From assembly GCA_903923205.1 (NCBI GenBank), contig CAIXXC010000322.1:1-46925 (forward strand): a stretch of DNA of 46,925 bases, in the 5' to 3' direction. This stretch comes from an uncultured Rhodospirillales bacterium (GTDB lineage Bacteria > Pseudomonadota > Alphaproteobacteria > ATCC43930 > CGMCC-115725). Shown piece after piece: positions 32,595-40,776 of the stretch. Under the pieces are notes generated by a model that saw only the letters and a program-made list of their open reading frames with translations, searched no databases and was not told where the DNA came from. Made by a program: the position numbers and the translations under genes. Position 1 is the first letter of the stretch, and each line of letters opens with the position of its first letter.

Positions 32595-33218
32595 TCACGT
32601 CGGCCGTGGCATCTCGAAAAGGGCGTCGGGTCGGATTTCGACGTAATCACCCATGCGGCCCGCGCGCAGGATCGGGTGCGGTTGCGCGGTTTGATAGACG
32701 CCATCGAGCAGCAGGCCGGGGTCGATGTGAACGGCGACGACTTCGCCCAGAACCAGCCAGCTTTCGACCTTTTCGCCATCGGCGCGCTGCAACTGGATCA
32801 ACTGCGTCAGCCTGCATTCGAAATTGACCGGGCTTTCCAGCACGCGCGGCGGCTTGACGAGGCGGCTCGGCACCGGGGTGAGGCCCGCCAGGCTGAACTC
32901 ATCGACCTGTGGGCCGACGGTCGAGGCGGTCGCGTTCATTGCATCGCGCAGCGCAAATGTCGCAAGGTTCCAGACGAATTCGCCGGTCTCGGCGATATTG
33001 GCGACGGTGTCCTTCCAGCCGATGCTGGAAAAGCCGATCACAGGCGGCACATAGTTGAACGCGTTGAAAAAGCTGTAGGGTGCCAGATTGCGCCCCCCGG
33101 TCCTGTTTTCCGACGCGATCCAGCCGATCGGGCGCGGTCCGATGATGGCGTTGAAAGGATCGTGACGCAGGCCGTGGCCCCTGGCTGGCTCGTAATAATG
33201 CGCGCGGTCGTCGGCCAT
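32595..33218 (-). CDS. Flavin reductase-like FMN-binding protein
   Basis: 207 residues of the flavoprotein/flavin reductase family (split-barrel fold, related to DIM6/NTAB proteins). The signature N-terminal half reads DPFNAIIGPRPIGWIAS, then LAPYSFFNAFNYVPPVIGFSS and KDTVANIAETGEFVWNLA. It binds FMN and is expected to use NAD(P)H to reduce flavin or a small substrate, often supplying a partner oxygenase. No obvious partner is adjacent. It lies 19 bases after the DsbD-type gene, so the two are probably co-transcribed. Confidence 0.88.
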   Translation of the reverse strand: MADDRAHYYEPARGHGLRHDPFNAIIGPRPIGWIASENRTGGRNLAPYSFFNAFNYVPPVIGFSSIGWKDTVANIAETGEFVWNLATFALRDAMNATASTVGPQVDEFSLAGLTPVPSRLVKPPRVLESPVNFECRLTQLIQLQRADGEKVESWLVLGEVVAVHIDPGLLLDGVYQTAQPHPILRAGRMGDYVEIRPDALFEMPRPT

Positions 33219-33237
33219 CGAAATCTCTCCTTGGGCG

Positions 33238-35364
33238 TTAGGGCGTCCGGTTCACGGCGGCGGCGCGGTCGAGCGCCCTCGTGACCGCATCGGGGGTAAT
33301 GATCTCCGGCAGGGCTTCACCCTGAGGCAAGCCCGGACCGTAAACCACATAGAGCGGAATGCCATAGCGCTGATACGTGCTCAAGAGCTTGGTGATACGC
33401 GGGTCGGGCCGGGTCCAGTCCGCGCGCATGGCGACCACGCCGGACCGGATCAGGCGGGGATAGACCGGAGCCTTGTCCAGCACCGCCAGTTCATTGGCCT
33501 TGCAGGTCAGGCACCAATCGGCAGTGGCGTCGACAAAGACGACATGACCCGCCGCAACCTCTACCGGAATCCGGTCGGGATCGAAGCTCTGCCAGATACC
33601 ATCATGGGCGGCGGTCTTCACCGTCAGTGCCGGTGCGAGCGAGACGGCCGCAAGCGGCATCGCCAGGAACAACAGCGCGGCGACGCTCGACGACGCCACG
33701 CCGCGCGGTACCGCTATCATCACAAGCACCGCACCTCCGGCCAGAGCCGCCACCGAAATGGCCGCAACCTGCCCGGCCTCCCCGGAGACCACCGTGATCA
33801 GCCAAACCGAAGTCGCCAGCAAGGGCAGTCCGAGCAAGCGGCGCAAGGTCAGCATCCAGTGGCCGGGACGCGGCAGATAGCGGCTGAGCCACGGCATCGC
33901 CGCCAGCAACAGATAGGGGCTGGCAAGACCCAGGCCGAGGCAGAAAAACACCGCGAAGATATCGCCGATACTACCGGCCAGACCAAACCCCACCGCCGTG
34001 CCCAGAAACGGTGCCGAACAGGGCGTCGCCATCACCGTCGCCAGCACGCCGGTGACAAAGCTGCCGGCAAGGGAGTGATGGCCGGGCGGGCGCGGCGTAC
34101 GGCCCGACAGCGCCGCCGCCAGCGCCGACGGCAGGGGAATTTCAAACAGGCCAAAGAGATTGGCGGCAAAACCAGTGGTGACGGCGGCAAGACCGGCGAG
34201 GAACACCGGCTGCTGAAATTGAATCCCCCAGCCGATCGCCATACCCGCCACCTTGGCCGCCGCCAGCAGCACCGCAAGCCCCAGGAATGACGCGATGATC
34301 CCCGCAGCAGTGGCCAGAAAGCCCGCCCGCCAGCGCGCGGCAGAGGCCTCGCTCAACCCCACGACGGCCAGAACCTTGATCGACAGCACCGGCAGGACGC
34401 AGGGCATGAAATTAAGGATGAAGCCACCAAGCAGTGCCGTCACCAGGATCGCGAGGCCGAAGGACGGCGATGGCATGGCCGCGACATGCGGCGGCGTCAC
34501 CTGCAGGCTCACGCTCACCGCGCGTGGCGGATCGACCAATGTCACAATCGCTGAATGGCCAAGCAGCTTCGCCAGATCGAGCCCGGCGACCGCCGCGACC
34601 GGCATATGCAGGATCGTCGTCCCGCCCGGGCCAGGCACAAGGCCGGGCCGCAGCGGCACGCCCATCTCCAAACCCTCGACCATGATATCGGGAGCAACCA
34701 GGGGCGGCTCTGCGGTGACAGTTATATCGAGATACCCCGTCTTGCCGATCCCGCCCGCCGCCAGCGCCGTTATCGCGATCCCGCCTGCCGCCTGTCCCGG
34801 CTTTGCGCGCAGCGGCACGCGGGCTTCGGCGCGATCGAGCAACTCGCGCCAGGGTCGCGTTGCACCGTCGCCAGGGACCGGCGGCAGATCAAGGCTCAGC
34901 CGCGCCTCATTCGGCAGGCAGACCTGACGGCAGACAAGATAATCGACCAGAGCCGCCAGATGAACCGCCACGCCGGGCCGCGTCACCTGCGCGGTCATCG
35001 GCAGGATCAGTTCATCCTCATAGCCGAAACTTTCGAATCCCTGGAGCGAATACCGGGCCGGCGCCGGCCAATCGATCCCCGCGACCGCGACATTTTGACT
35101 GCCGGACCAGTCGATCGTTGCCGGCAACCCGGCATCGCCGGGCGAGCGCCAATAGGTCTTCCAACCCGGCTGCAGGCGGAATTGCAGGCCAAGCCGCAGC
35201 GCCCCATCGGCGCCTCTATCAGCAATAAGCCGCACCGAGGCCTGCTTTCCCATGGACCAATCGGTGCTGAGGCCATCGGCGGCAACAGCGCGGGAACACA
35301 GGCATGAGGCCAGCACGGCGACAAGCACGACAAGGCGGCAAATACGAAGCAGGGAAACCAACAT
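33238..35364 (-). CDS. DsbD-type thiol:disulfide reductase (ScsB-like)
   Basis: 708 residues from ATG 35364 (an earlier ATG at 35388 has a poorer ribosome site). A signal peptide (VVLVAVLASCLC) leads into a periplasmic N-terminal domain of ~270 residues. Next come eight or so membrane helices of the CcdA type with the redox cysteines in FMPCVLPVLSIK and ATPCSAPFLGTAVGF. A C-terminal thioredoxin-like domain has DATADWCLTCKANE, the CxxC motif. Such proteins carry electrons from cytoplasmic thioredoxin across the inner membrane to periplasmic thiol proteins. The large N-terminal domain with VCLPNE-type cysteines resembles the ScsB branch. The partner in the periplasm is unknown. Confidence 0.88.
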   Translation of the reverse strand: MLVSLLRICRLVVLVAVLASCLCSRAVAADGLSTDWSMGKQASVRLIADRGADGALRLGLQFRLQPGWKTYWRSPGDAGLPATIDWSGSQNVAVAGIDWPAPARYSLQGFESFGYEDELILPMTAQVTRPGVAVHLAALVDYLVCRQVCLPNEARLSLDLPPVPGDGATRPWRELLDRAEARVPLRAKPGQAAGGIAITALAAGGIGKTGYLDITVTAEPPLVAPDIMVEGLEMGVPLRPGLVPGPGGTTILHMPVAAVAGLDLAKLLGHSAIVTLVDPPRAVSVSLQVTPPHVAAMPSPSFGLAILVTALLGGFILNFMPCVLPVLSIKVLAVVGLSEASAARWRAGFLATAAGIIASFLGLAVLLAAAKVAGMAIGWGIQFQQPVFLAGLAAVTTGFAANLFGLFEIPLPSALAAALSGRTPRPPGHHSLAGSFVTGVLATVMATPCSAPFLGTAVGFGLAGSIGDIFAVFFCLGLGLASPYLLLAAMPWLSRYLPRPGHWMLTLRRLLGLPLLATSVWLITVVSGEAGQVAAISVAALAGGAVLVMIAVPRGVASSSVAALLFLAMPLAAVSLAPALTVKTAAHDGIWQSFDPDRIPVEVAAGHVVFVDATADWCLTCKANELAVLDKAPVYPRLIRSGVVAMRADWTRPDPRITKLLSTYQRYGIPLYVVYGPGLPQGEALPEIITPDAVTRALDRAAAVNRTP

Positions 35365-35425
35365 CAGCCTAGAACTAGCACATGCCATCTTGCGGGGAAG
35401 CCATAGTCATTCTATCTGTCGAAAT

Positions 35426-36037
35426 ATGGGCCGACATATTCCACCATCAACCGGACTTGGAACCGCCTCGGTGGCACCGGGGTCCGGCTATCTTCCCGGC
35501 CAGTTCCTCATCGCCATGCCGCATATGCAGGATGTCCGCTTCCAGCGCAGCGTAATCTATCTCTGTGCCCATACCGCCGAGGGCGCGATGGGACTGATCA
35601 TCAACAAGGCGCTCGATTCCCTGACGGTGCCCGAATTGATGGAGCATCTCAAAATCCCGGTCGAGGTCGATCTGAAGCCGACCAAGATCCATTTCGGCGG
35701 CCCGGTTGAGACCTCACGCGGGTTCGTGCTGCACAGCTGCGATTATGTCGAGCAGGCGACCCTGGTCGTCGGCAACGAGTTGGCCCTGACGGCGACCATC
35801 GATGTGCTGAAGGCGATCGGCCGCAACGCCGGGCCGCGCCAGAGCCTGATGACGCTCGGCTATGCCGAATGGAGCGCCGGTCAGCTCGATGCCGAGCTTC
35901 AAGCCAATGTCTGGCTGCATGGCCCGGCCGACGACTCGATCATCTTCGACCTCTACAACGACAGCAAATGGGAACGCGCGCTCAGCCGTCTCGGCGTCAG
36001 CGTCAGCATGCTGTCGAGCGAAGCCGGGCACGCTTGA
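35426..36037 (+). CDS. YqgE/AlgH family protein (DUF179)
   Basis: 203 residues from ATG 35426. Characteristic segments are GYLPGQFLIAMPHMQDVRFQRSVIYLC, EGAMGLIINK, LKPTKIHFGGPVE and GYAEWSAGQLDAELQ. The family is widespread and structurally known, but its biochemical role is not settled (AlgH has been linked to alginate regulation). The upstream open frame from 35252 runs antisense to the DsbD-type gene and is not part of it. The stop TGA overlaps the TTG start of the second BKACE gene. Confidence 0.9.
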   Translation: MGRHIPPSTGLGTASVAPGSGYLPGQFLIAMPHMQDVRFQRSVIYLCAHTAEGAMGLIINKALDSLTVPELMEHLKIPVEVDLKPTKIHFGGPVETSRGFVLHSCDYVEQATLVVGNELALTATIDVLKAIGRNAGPRQSLMTLGYAEWSAGQLDAELQANVWLHGPADDSIIFDLYNDSKWERALSRLGVSVSMLSSEAGHA

Positions 36038-36918
36038 GCGGCGGCAGCGGCTCTCCCGCCCCGGCCGCCTCCTCGCCCGCGATCATCGTCGAGGCCGCAC
36101 TCAACGGCCCTTGGGGTCCCACAAAGCAGCCGGGCATCCCCTACAGGATCAAGGACATCATCGCCGAGGGCGTGGCCTGCGCGAAGGCGGGGGCCGCCGT
36201 CATCCATATCCATCCCTATGACGAGGTGACGGCGCGGCAGAGCGACCAATTCGACACCTATCGCGCCCTTATCGAGGGCATCCGAGAGCGCATCGACGTT
36301 ATCGTCTACCCAAGCGCACCCTTCGGCGAGGCGGATACCGGCGACCGCTTCGCCGTGACCGAGCAACTCGCCCGCTGCGGCCTGATCGAATGGGCGACGG
36401 TCGACCCCGGCTCGGTCAACATTGCCCGCGCCGCAGAACTGGATTCGGGCGGCGACGGCTTCGTCTATACCAACAGCGTCGCAACAATCAGGTCCGGTCT
36501 CACAATCGCGGCAAAATACGGCTTTCGCCCCGCCTATGCCTACTACGAACCGGGCTTCGTGCGCACCGGCGCGCGGCTGCACCGGCAATACGCGGCAGCC
36601 CCGGTGCCGATCTACCGATTGATGTTTTCAGACGACTTCACCTTCGGCTTCCCGCCCGGCGAGGCCGCGCTCGCCGCCTATAAAACCCTGCTCGACATGG
36701 AAGCCCCCGCCGCCCCGGTGATGATCAGCGGCCTCGGCGTCGACATCGCCCCGCTGATCCCCCGTGCCGTCGCCTATGGCTGGCATATCCGCGTGGGCCT
36801 CGAAGACGCGCCGCTGGGCTGCGGGGCAACCAATTTGGGCCTGGTGGAACAGGCGGTCGCGCGGATTACGGCAGCGGGTGGGACGATTGCGGGGGTGGAT
36901 TGGGTGCGGGGGGCGTAA
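36034..36918 (+). CDS. Second BKACE-family protein (DUF849), divergent
   Basis: 294 residues if started at TTG 36034, which overlaps the YqgE stop as TTGA. There is no ATG between there and the first conserved segment (PAIIVEAALNG). AVIHIHPYD keeps the HxH zinc ligands (His58, His60), but the usual Ala-Arg after them is replaced. RVGLEDAPLG keeps the Glu-Asp pair. It is quite different from the BKACE at 16850 and so probably acts on another beta-keto acid. Acetoacetate, the common product of BKACE, could be activated by the 3-oxoacid CoA-transferase encoded convergently next door. That link is inference from neighbourhood. Confidence 0.82.
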   Translation: MSGGSGSPAPAASSPAIIVEAALNGPWGPTKQPGIPYRIKDIIAEGVACAKAGAAVIHIHPYDEVTARQSDQFDTYRALIEGIRERIDVIVYPSAPFGEADTGDRFAVTEQLARCGLIEWATVDPGSVNIARAAELDSGGDGFVYTNSVATIRSGLTIAAKYGFRPAYAYYEPGFVRTGARLHRQYAAAPVPIYRLMFSDDFTFGFPPGEAALAAYKTLLDMEAPAAPVMISGLGVDIAPLIPRAVAYGWHIRVGLEDAPLGCGATNLGLVEQAVARITAAGGTIAGVDWVRGA

Positions 36919-36935
36919 GGGAGCGATCGGCTCCC
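36919..36935. terminator. GC-rich hairpin between convergent genes
   Basis: GGGAGC and GCTCCC form a perfect 6-base stem over the loop GATCG, in the 20-base gap between the second BKACE and the CoA-transferase subunit B. There is no T-run, so it may be only a weak or factor-dependent terminator. Confidence 0.35.
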
Positions 36936-36938
36936 CCC

Positions 36939-37574
36939 TCACCTCACCCGCAACGGTGCGCCCGTGACCGATTGCAGGTAATCGAACGTCACGCCGTCCG
37001 CCATCTCCTCGACGATCAGCCCGTCATTGATCGTGATGGTTGCCAGATCGGTGAAGATCCGCGTCACCACGCCCGCCGCCGTCAGGGGATAGGTGCAGGT
37101 ATCGAGGATGCGCGGTGCGCCGGTGCGGGTGACATGTTCCATCAGCGCCCAGACTTCGCGGGCCCCGGCGGCGAGATCCATTGCGCCGCCCACGGCGGGG
37201 GCTTTGTTGTCGCCGAGCGTCGCCCAATTGGCGAGATCGCCCCGGCTTGAGACCTGGAACGCGCCGAGCAGCGCGTAGTCGAGATGGCCGCCGCGAATCA
37301 TCAGGAAGGCGTCGTTGTGGTGAAAGATCGCCCCGCCTTTCAGCAAGGTGACCGGGGTCTTGCCGGCGTTGATCATTTCGGGATCGAAATTGCTTTCATC
37401 CGGCGCGGGGCCAAGGCCGAGCAGGCCGTTTTCGCTGTGGAAGATGATCTCGCGGTCCGGCGGGATGTAATTCGCCACCAAGGTCGGCAGGCCGATGCCG
37501 AGGTTGACATAGGCCCCGTCGGGCAGCAGCCGGGCGGCGCGGCGCGCGATGGCGTTGCGGAGATCCTCAGTCAT
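36939..37574 (-). CDS. 3-oxoacid CoA-transferase subunit B
   Basis: 211 residues. VNLGIGLPTLVANYIP, then FHSENGLLGLGP with the catalytic Glu in SENG intact, KGGAIFHHNDAFLMIRGGHLD and GDLANWATLGD identify the beta subunit of class I CoA-transferases (succinyl-CoA:3-ketoacid or 3-oxoadipate). It transfers CoA to a 3-oxo acid through a glutamyl-CoA intermediate. Its ATG overlaps the end of subunit A by eight bases. A longer frame upstream of 37574 is a shadow of subunit A. Confidence 0.92.
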   Translation of the reverse strand: MTEDLRNAIARRAARLLPDGAYVNLGIGLPTLVANYIPPDREIIFHSENGLLGLGPAPDESNFDPEMINAGKTPVTLLKGGAIFHHNDAFLMIRGGHLDYALLGAFQVSSRGDLANWATLGDNKAPAVGGAMDLAAGAREVWALMEHVTRTGAPRILDTCTYPLTAAGVVTRIFTDLATITINDGLIVEEMADGVTFDYLQSVTGAPLRVR

Positions 37575-38235
37575 GGTTTTCGCTCCAGACGCGATCGACA
37601 AAGATACCCGGCGTGACAATATGCTCGGGATTGAGATCGCCGAGCGGCACCACGCGCGCCACCTCGGCGATGGTGAGCCTGCCCGCAGGCGCCATGACGG
37701 GGCCGAAATTGCGCGCCGAGGCATGATAGACAAGATTGCCCCAGCGATCGGCGCTATGGGCGCGGATGAAGGCCACATCGGCGTGGATCGGCTGTTCCAG
37801 CAGATAGGTCTGGCCGTCGATCTCCCGCGTTTCCTTGCCTTCCGCCAGCGCCGTGCCCACCCCGGTGCGGACATAGAACCCGCCGACCCCCGCCCCGCCC
37901 GCACGAATCCGCTCGCTCAAGGTGCCCTGCGGCACCAGTTCGAGTTCCAGTTCCCCCCGGGCGTAGACCTCCTCAAACCAGATGGAGCCCGCCGAGCGCG
38001 GGTAGGAGCAGACGATCTTGCGCACCGCCCCCTCGCGCAGCAGCGCCGCGATCCCGGCATCGCCGATCCCGGCATTGTTGGTAACGATGGTCAGGTTGCG
38101 GGTACCCCGGCGCAGCAACGCGCCCAAAAGCAGGTTGGGCGTGCCAATCTCGCCGAAGCCGCCCACCAGGACGGTGGCACCATCCTCGATCCCGTCGATC
38201 GCGGCGTCGAGCGTGGGGACGATCTTGTTGATCAT
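37567..38235 (-). CDS. 3-oxoacid CoA-transferase subunit A
   Basis: 222 residues, the alpha subunit: MINKIVPTLDAAIDGIEDGATVLVGGFGEIGTPNLL, then LTIVTNNAGIGDAGIA, GGAGVGGFYVRTGVGT and IRAHSADRWGNLVYHASARNFGPVMA. Sequence and size fit PcaI/ScoA. It cannot be told from sequence whether the substrate is 3-oxoadipate or acetoacetate. The absence of other beta-ketoadipate genes and the neighbouring BKACE favour acetoacetate. Start ATG. Confidence 0.92.
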   Translation of the reverse strand: MINKIVPTLDAAIDGIEDGATVLVGGFGEIGTPNLLLGALLRRGTRNLTIVTNNAGIGDAGIAALLREGAVRKIVCSYPRSAGSIWFEEVYARGELELELVPQGTLSERIRAGGAGVGGFYVRTGVGTALAEGKETREIDGQTYLLEQPIHADVAFIRAHSADRWGNLVYHASARNFGPVMAPAGRLTIAEVARVVPLGDLNPEHIVTPGIFVDRVWSENHD

Positions 38236-38365
38236 GACGTGCGGGCGCCTTTCGGGGTCTTATGGGGCTCGTCAGGCCGCAGGGGAAATTGCGGTGTCCC
38301 CTTTTTGTCATTATTCGCGCGCGATGGCGAGATCAAGGCTGTCTCTTCATGGCGATTGACTGCCG

Positions 38366-38400
38366 ACTAAAAGAAAAGCGGACCCTGATCGGGGTCCGCT
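38366..38400 (-). terminator. Terminator of the small Ala/Ser-rich protein gene
   Basis: A perfect 9-base stem AGCGGACCC / GGGTCCGCT with a six-base loop is followed on the minus strand by TTTTCTTTTAG. It is about 75 bases beyond the stop of the 79-residue gene and separates it from the CoA-transferase genes. Confidence 0.85.
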
Positions 38401-38475
38401 TGCCGTCATTCCTGAGACCTACCCGAAAGCCCGATATGGCGCTGCGCCGATCAGTCCGGGTGGTTGCCAGCTGTG

Positions 38476-38715
38476 TTAGACCAAAATGTTCACCGAACCG
38501 GAACCCGGCGTCGTCGCGGCGGCGGAAGTCGCCGCAGCCGTTGCGGTGGGCGTGGCCCTGCCACCGTTCTGCTGTTCGGAACGCTTGGTCGCCGAGGATT
38601 CAGCGGCTTCAACCGCCGCCGAGTCGCCGTCGGAGGCTACTTTAGGGGTAGCAGCGGCGGAATTCTGGATCGACGGGGAATAGCTGGTGCTGGCGCCGAT
38701 CGCGGAGATACTCAT
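38476..38715 (-). CDS. Small Ala/Ser/Thr-rich protein of unknown function
   Basis: 79 residues, strongly biased to Ala, Ser and Thr, with no cysteine, no membrane segment and no signal peptide. The N-terminus MSISAIGASTSYSP is the only distinctive part. It is probably intrinsically disordered. I do not recognise a family. Reality is supported by AAAGGA eight bases before ATG and by its own strong terminator downstream, so it looks like a small monocistronic, perhaps highly expressed, gene. Confidence 0.65.
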   Translation of the reverse strand: MSISAIGASTSYSPSIQNSAAATPKVASDGDSAAVEAAESSATKRSEQQNGGRATPTATAAATSAAATTPGSGSVNILV

Positions 38716-38866
38716 GAGACAATCCTTTCAAAGGAAAAAACCTGCCGCCTTTAAAGCGACGTTGGCTGCTCATTACGTCCTGGAAAACTGGAACGCGACG
38801 TTACAGCTACGCCTCAATCCTTACGAAATCCTGACAAGCCGGGTAATAACGCGAGGTGTAGGAGAT

Positions 38867-39529
38867 TTATCGCGGCCCGCGCGGATCGTCGCGCAGGATC
38901 GCGAACACCAGATGATCGCGCCAGGCTCCGTTGATTTTGAGCAGGCCACGGGCCTCACCTTCGTGTTGGAACCCCGCCTTTGTCAGCAAACTGTGGCTGC
39001 GGGTGTTCTCTTCGAGGCAGGCGGCTTCGACCCGGTGCAGGCCGAGCTTGTAGAAGGCGAAGTCGAGCACCAGCGGCACGGCTTCACGCATATAGCCCTG
39101 ACCAGCGAAGGGCTCGCCCATCCAATAACCCATCACGGCAGAATCGGCGACGCCGCGCTGCACGTTATTGAGCGCGATGCCGCCGACAAGCTGCGGGCGA
39201 TCATCCCTGCTGAAAACCATGAAGCTGTAGCCTTCGTCGCGCTCCCAATCGGCGGCGTATTGCTTCAGGCGGCGCCGATAGGCCGGACGGGAAAGCGCGT
39301 CGAGCGTCCAACTGGGCTCCCAAGGCTGGAGAAACCGCCAGGAGCGCGCGCGCAGGCGGCTCCATTCGTGCCAGTCCGCCACGCGCGGGGAGCGCACAAA
39401 TACGCGCTTGCCGGGTAGCTCCAGCGGCGGCGGTGCCGAGGTGAAGAAATCGCGCAGCCAGTCCAGGCCCGCGCCGCGATCCTGGGGATCGGGGGTCTCA
39501 GGCGCGAAGGCGTGCGACGATCCGGTCAT
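38867..39529 (-). CDS. GNAT N-acetyltransferase, RimJ-like
   Basis: 220 residues from ATG 39529, which lies 32 bases inside the 3-prime end of the protease gene. RVFVRSPRVADWHEW, then GGIALNNVQRG, GYWMGEPFAGQGYMREAVPLVLDFAF (acetyl-CoA loop Q-G-x-x-R-E) and RVEAACLEENTRSHSLLTKAGFQHEG are typical of the RimJ/RimL branch that acetylates N-terminal amino groups of ribosomal or other proteins. It is the last gene of the threonine synthase - M16 protease - acetyltransferase group and is translationally linked with the protease. Its real target is unknown. Confidence 0.9.
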   Translation of the reverse strand: MTGSSHAFAPETPDPQDRGAGLDWLRDFFTSAPPPLELPGKRVFVRSPRVADWHEWSRLRARSWRFLQPWEPSWTLDALSRPAYRRRLKQYAADWERDEGYSFMVFSRDDRPQLVGGIALNNVQRGVADSAVMGYWMGEPFAGQGYMREAVPLVLDFAFYKLGLHRVEAACLEENTRSHSLLTKAGFQHEGEARGLLKINGAWRDHLVFAILRDDPRGPR

Positions 39530-40757
39530 AGCTGTCGATCCGGCCGATCGGGCCAAGGGCGGCGAAGCTGGGCGTCGTCGTCAAAATGCGCCGTGCCATC
39601 GCTGTCACGCCGTCGCGGGTGACCGCATCGATCTGGCCGACGATCTCGGCGGTATCGAAGGGGCGACCAAAGATCGAGAGGTAATTGGCGTTGTGCTCGG
39701 ATCGCGCGGATGTGCTCTCAAGTCCCATCAGCAGGCTCGCCTTCAACTGTGCGCGGGCGCGGGCAACCTCGGCCTCGGTGATGCTGTCGAGGCTGCGCAG
39801 GATTTCATCGCACAAGACTGGGATCAACTCGGCCACCTCGTCCTCGCCCGTGCCGGCATAGACGCCGAAGATGCCGCTGTCGTCGAAGGCCGACAGGAAG
39901 GAATAGACCGAATAGACCAGCCCCCGCTTCTCGCGGATCTCCTGGAACAGGCGAGACGACATGCCGCCGCCAAGGATCGCCGAAAAGGCGGACGCCGCGT
40001 GGTAATCGGGGTCGGCATGGGTGATGGCCGGGAAGCCCAGCACGATATGGACCTGCTCCAGATCCTTCTCTTCGCGGAAATCGCCGCCCTGATAGCGCGC
40101 CGGTTCGACCTCGCGGATCGCATGGGCGGGCAGGCTGTCGAAGGCGCGGGCGGCCAGATCAACCAGATGGCCGTGATCGATCGCACCGGCTGCCGAGACG
40201 ATCATGCGGTCGGCGGAATAATGGCTGCGCATATATCCCGAGATCGCATCGCGCGGCACCGTGCGGATGATATCGCTCTCGCCCAGCACGGGCCGTCCCA
40301 TCGCCTGATCCGGGTAGGCGACGGCCTGGAACTGGTCAAAGATGACATCATCGGGCGTGTCCAGCGCCTGACCGATCTCCTGCAGGATCACGGTGCGCTC
40401 TCGTTCAAGCTCGGCCGGGTCGAAGCTAGAATGCTGCAGGATATCGGACAGGATATCGACGCCGAGCGCGACATCTTCCTTAAGAACCTTGGCGTAATAG
40501 GCGGTATTCTCCCGCGAGGTATAGGCGTTGAGATGACCGCCGACATTCTCGATCGCCTCGGCAATCGCGCGGGCGTCGCGGCGCTCGGTACCCTTGAAGG
40601 CCATGTGTTCAAGCAGATGGGCAACGCCGTTCAGCGCCTTTGGCTCGTGGCGGGTGCCGACATCGACCCAAACGCCAAGGGAGACGGTATCCACCGCCGC
40701 CATGTGGTCGGTAACGATCTGCAGGCCATTGTCGAGGCGGGTAATTTGAGGACTCAT
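39498..40757 (-). CDS. M16 family zinc metalloprotease (processing-peptidase-like)
   Basis: 419 residues from ATG 40757. The inverted zinc motif HLLEH (47-51) is followed by FKGTERRDARAIAEAIENVGGHLNAYTSRENTAYY, which supplies the third ligand Glu. A second, inactive lobe follows (GGGMSSRLFQEIREKRGLVYSVYSF). This is the alphaproteobacterial homologue of the mitochondrial processing peptidase beta subunit, and would degrade or trim peptides in the cytoplasm. The start at 40832 would run into the threonine synthase end and add a 25-residue shadow. It lies 19 bases after threonine synthase. Confidence 0.95.
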   Translation of the reverse strand: MSPQITRLDNGLQIVTDHMAAVDTVSLGVWVDVGTRHEPKALNGVAHLLEHMAFKGTERRDARAIAEAIENVGGHLNAYTSRENTAYYAKVLKEDVALGVDILSDILQHSSFDPAELERERTVILQEIGQALDTPDDVIFDQFQAVAYPDQAMGRPVLGESDIIRTVPRDAISGYMRSHYSADRMIVSAAGAIDHGHLVDLAARAFDSLPAHAIREVEPARYQGGDFREEKDLEQVHIVLGFPAITHADPDYHAASAFSAILGGGMSSRLFQEIREKRGLVYSVYSFLSAFDDSGIFGVYAGTGEDEVAELIPVLCDEILRSLDSITEAEVARARAQLKASLLMGLESTSARSEHNANYLSIFGRPFDTAEIVGQIDAVTRDGVTAMARRILTTTPSFAALGPIGRIDSYDRIVARLRA

Positions 40758-40776
40758 GTCGTCTCGGTTCCTTGGA

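Noticed and set aside
36939-38235. The two-subunit CoA-transferase as an IpdAB-type ring hydrolase
   Set aside because: Subunit B keeps the catalytic Glu in SENG and subunit A looks like ordinary PcaI/ScoA, so normal CoA transfer is expected.
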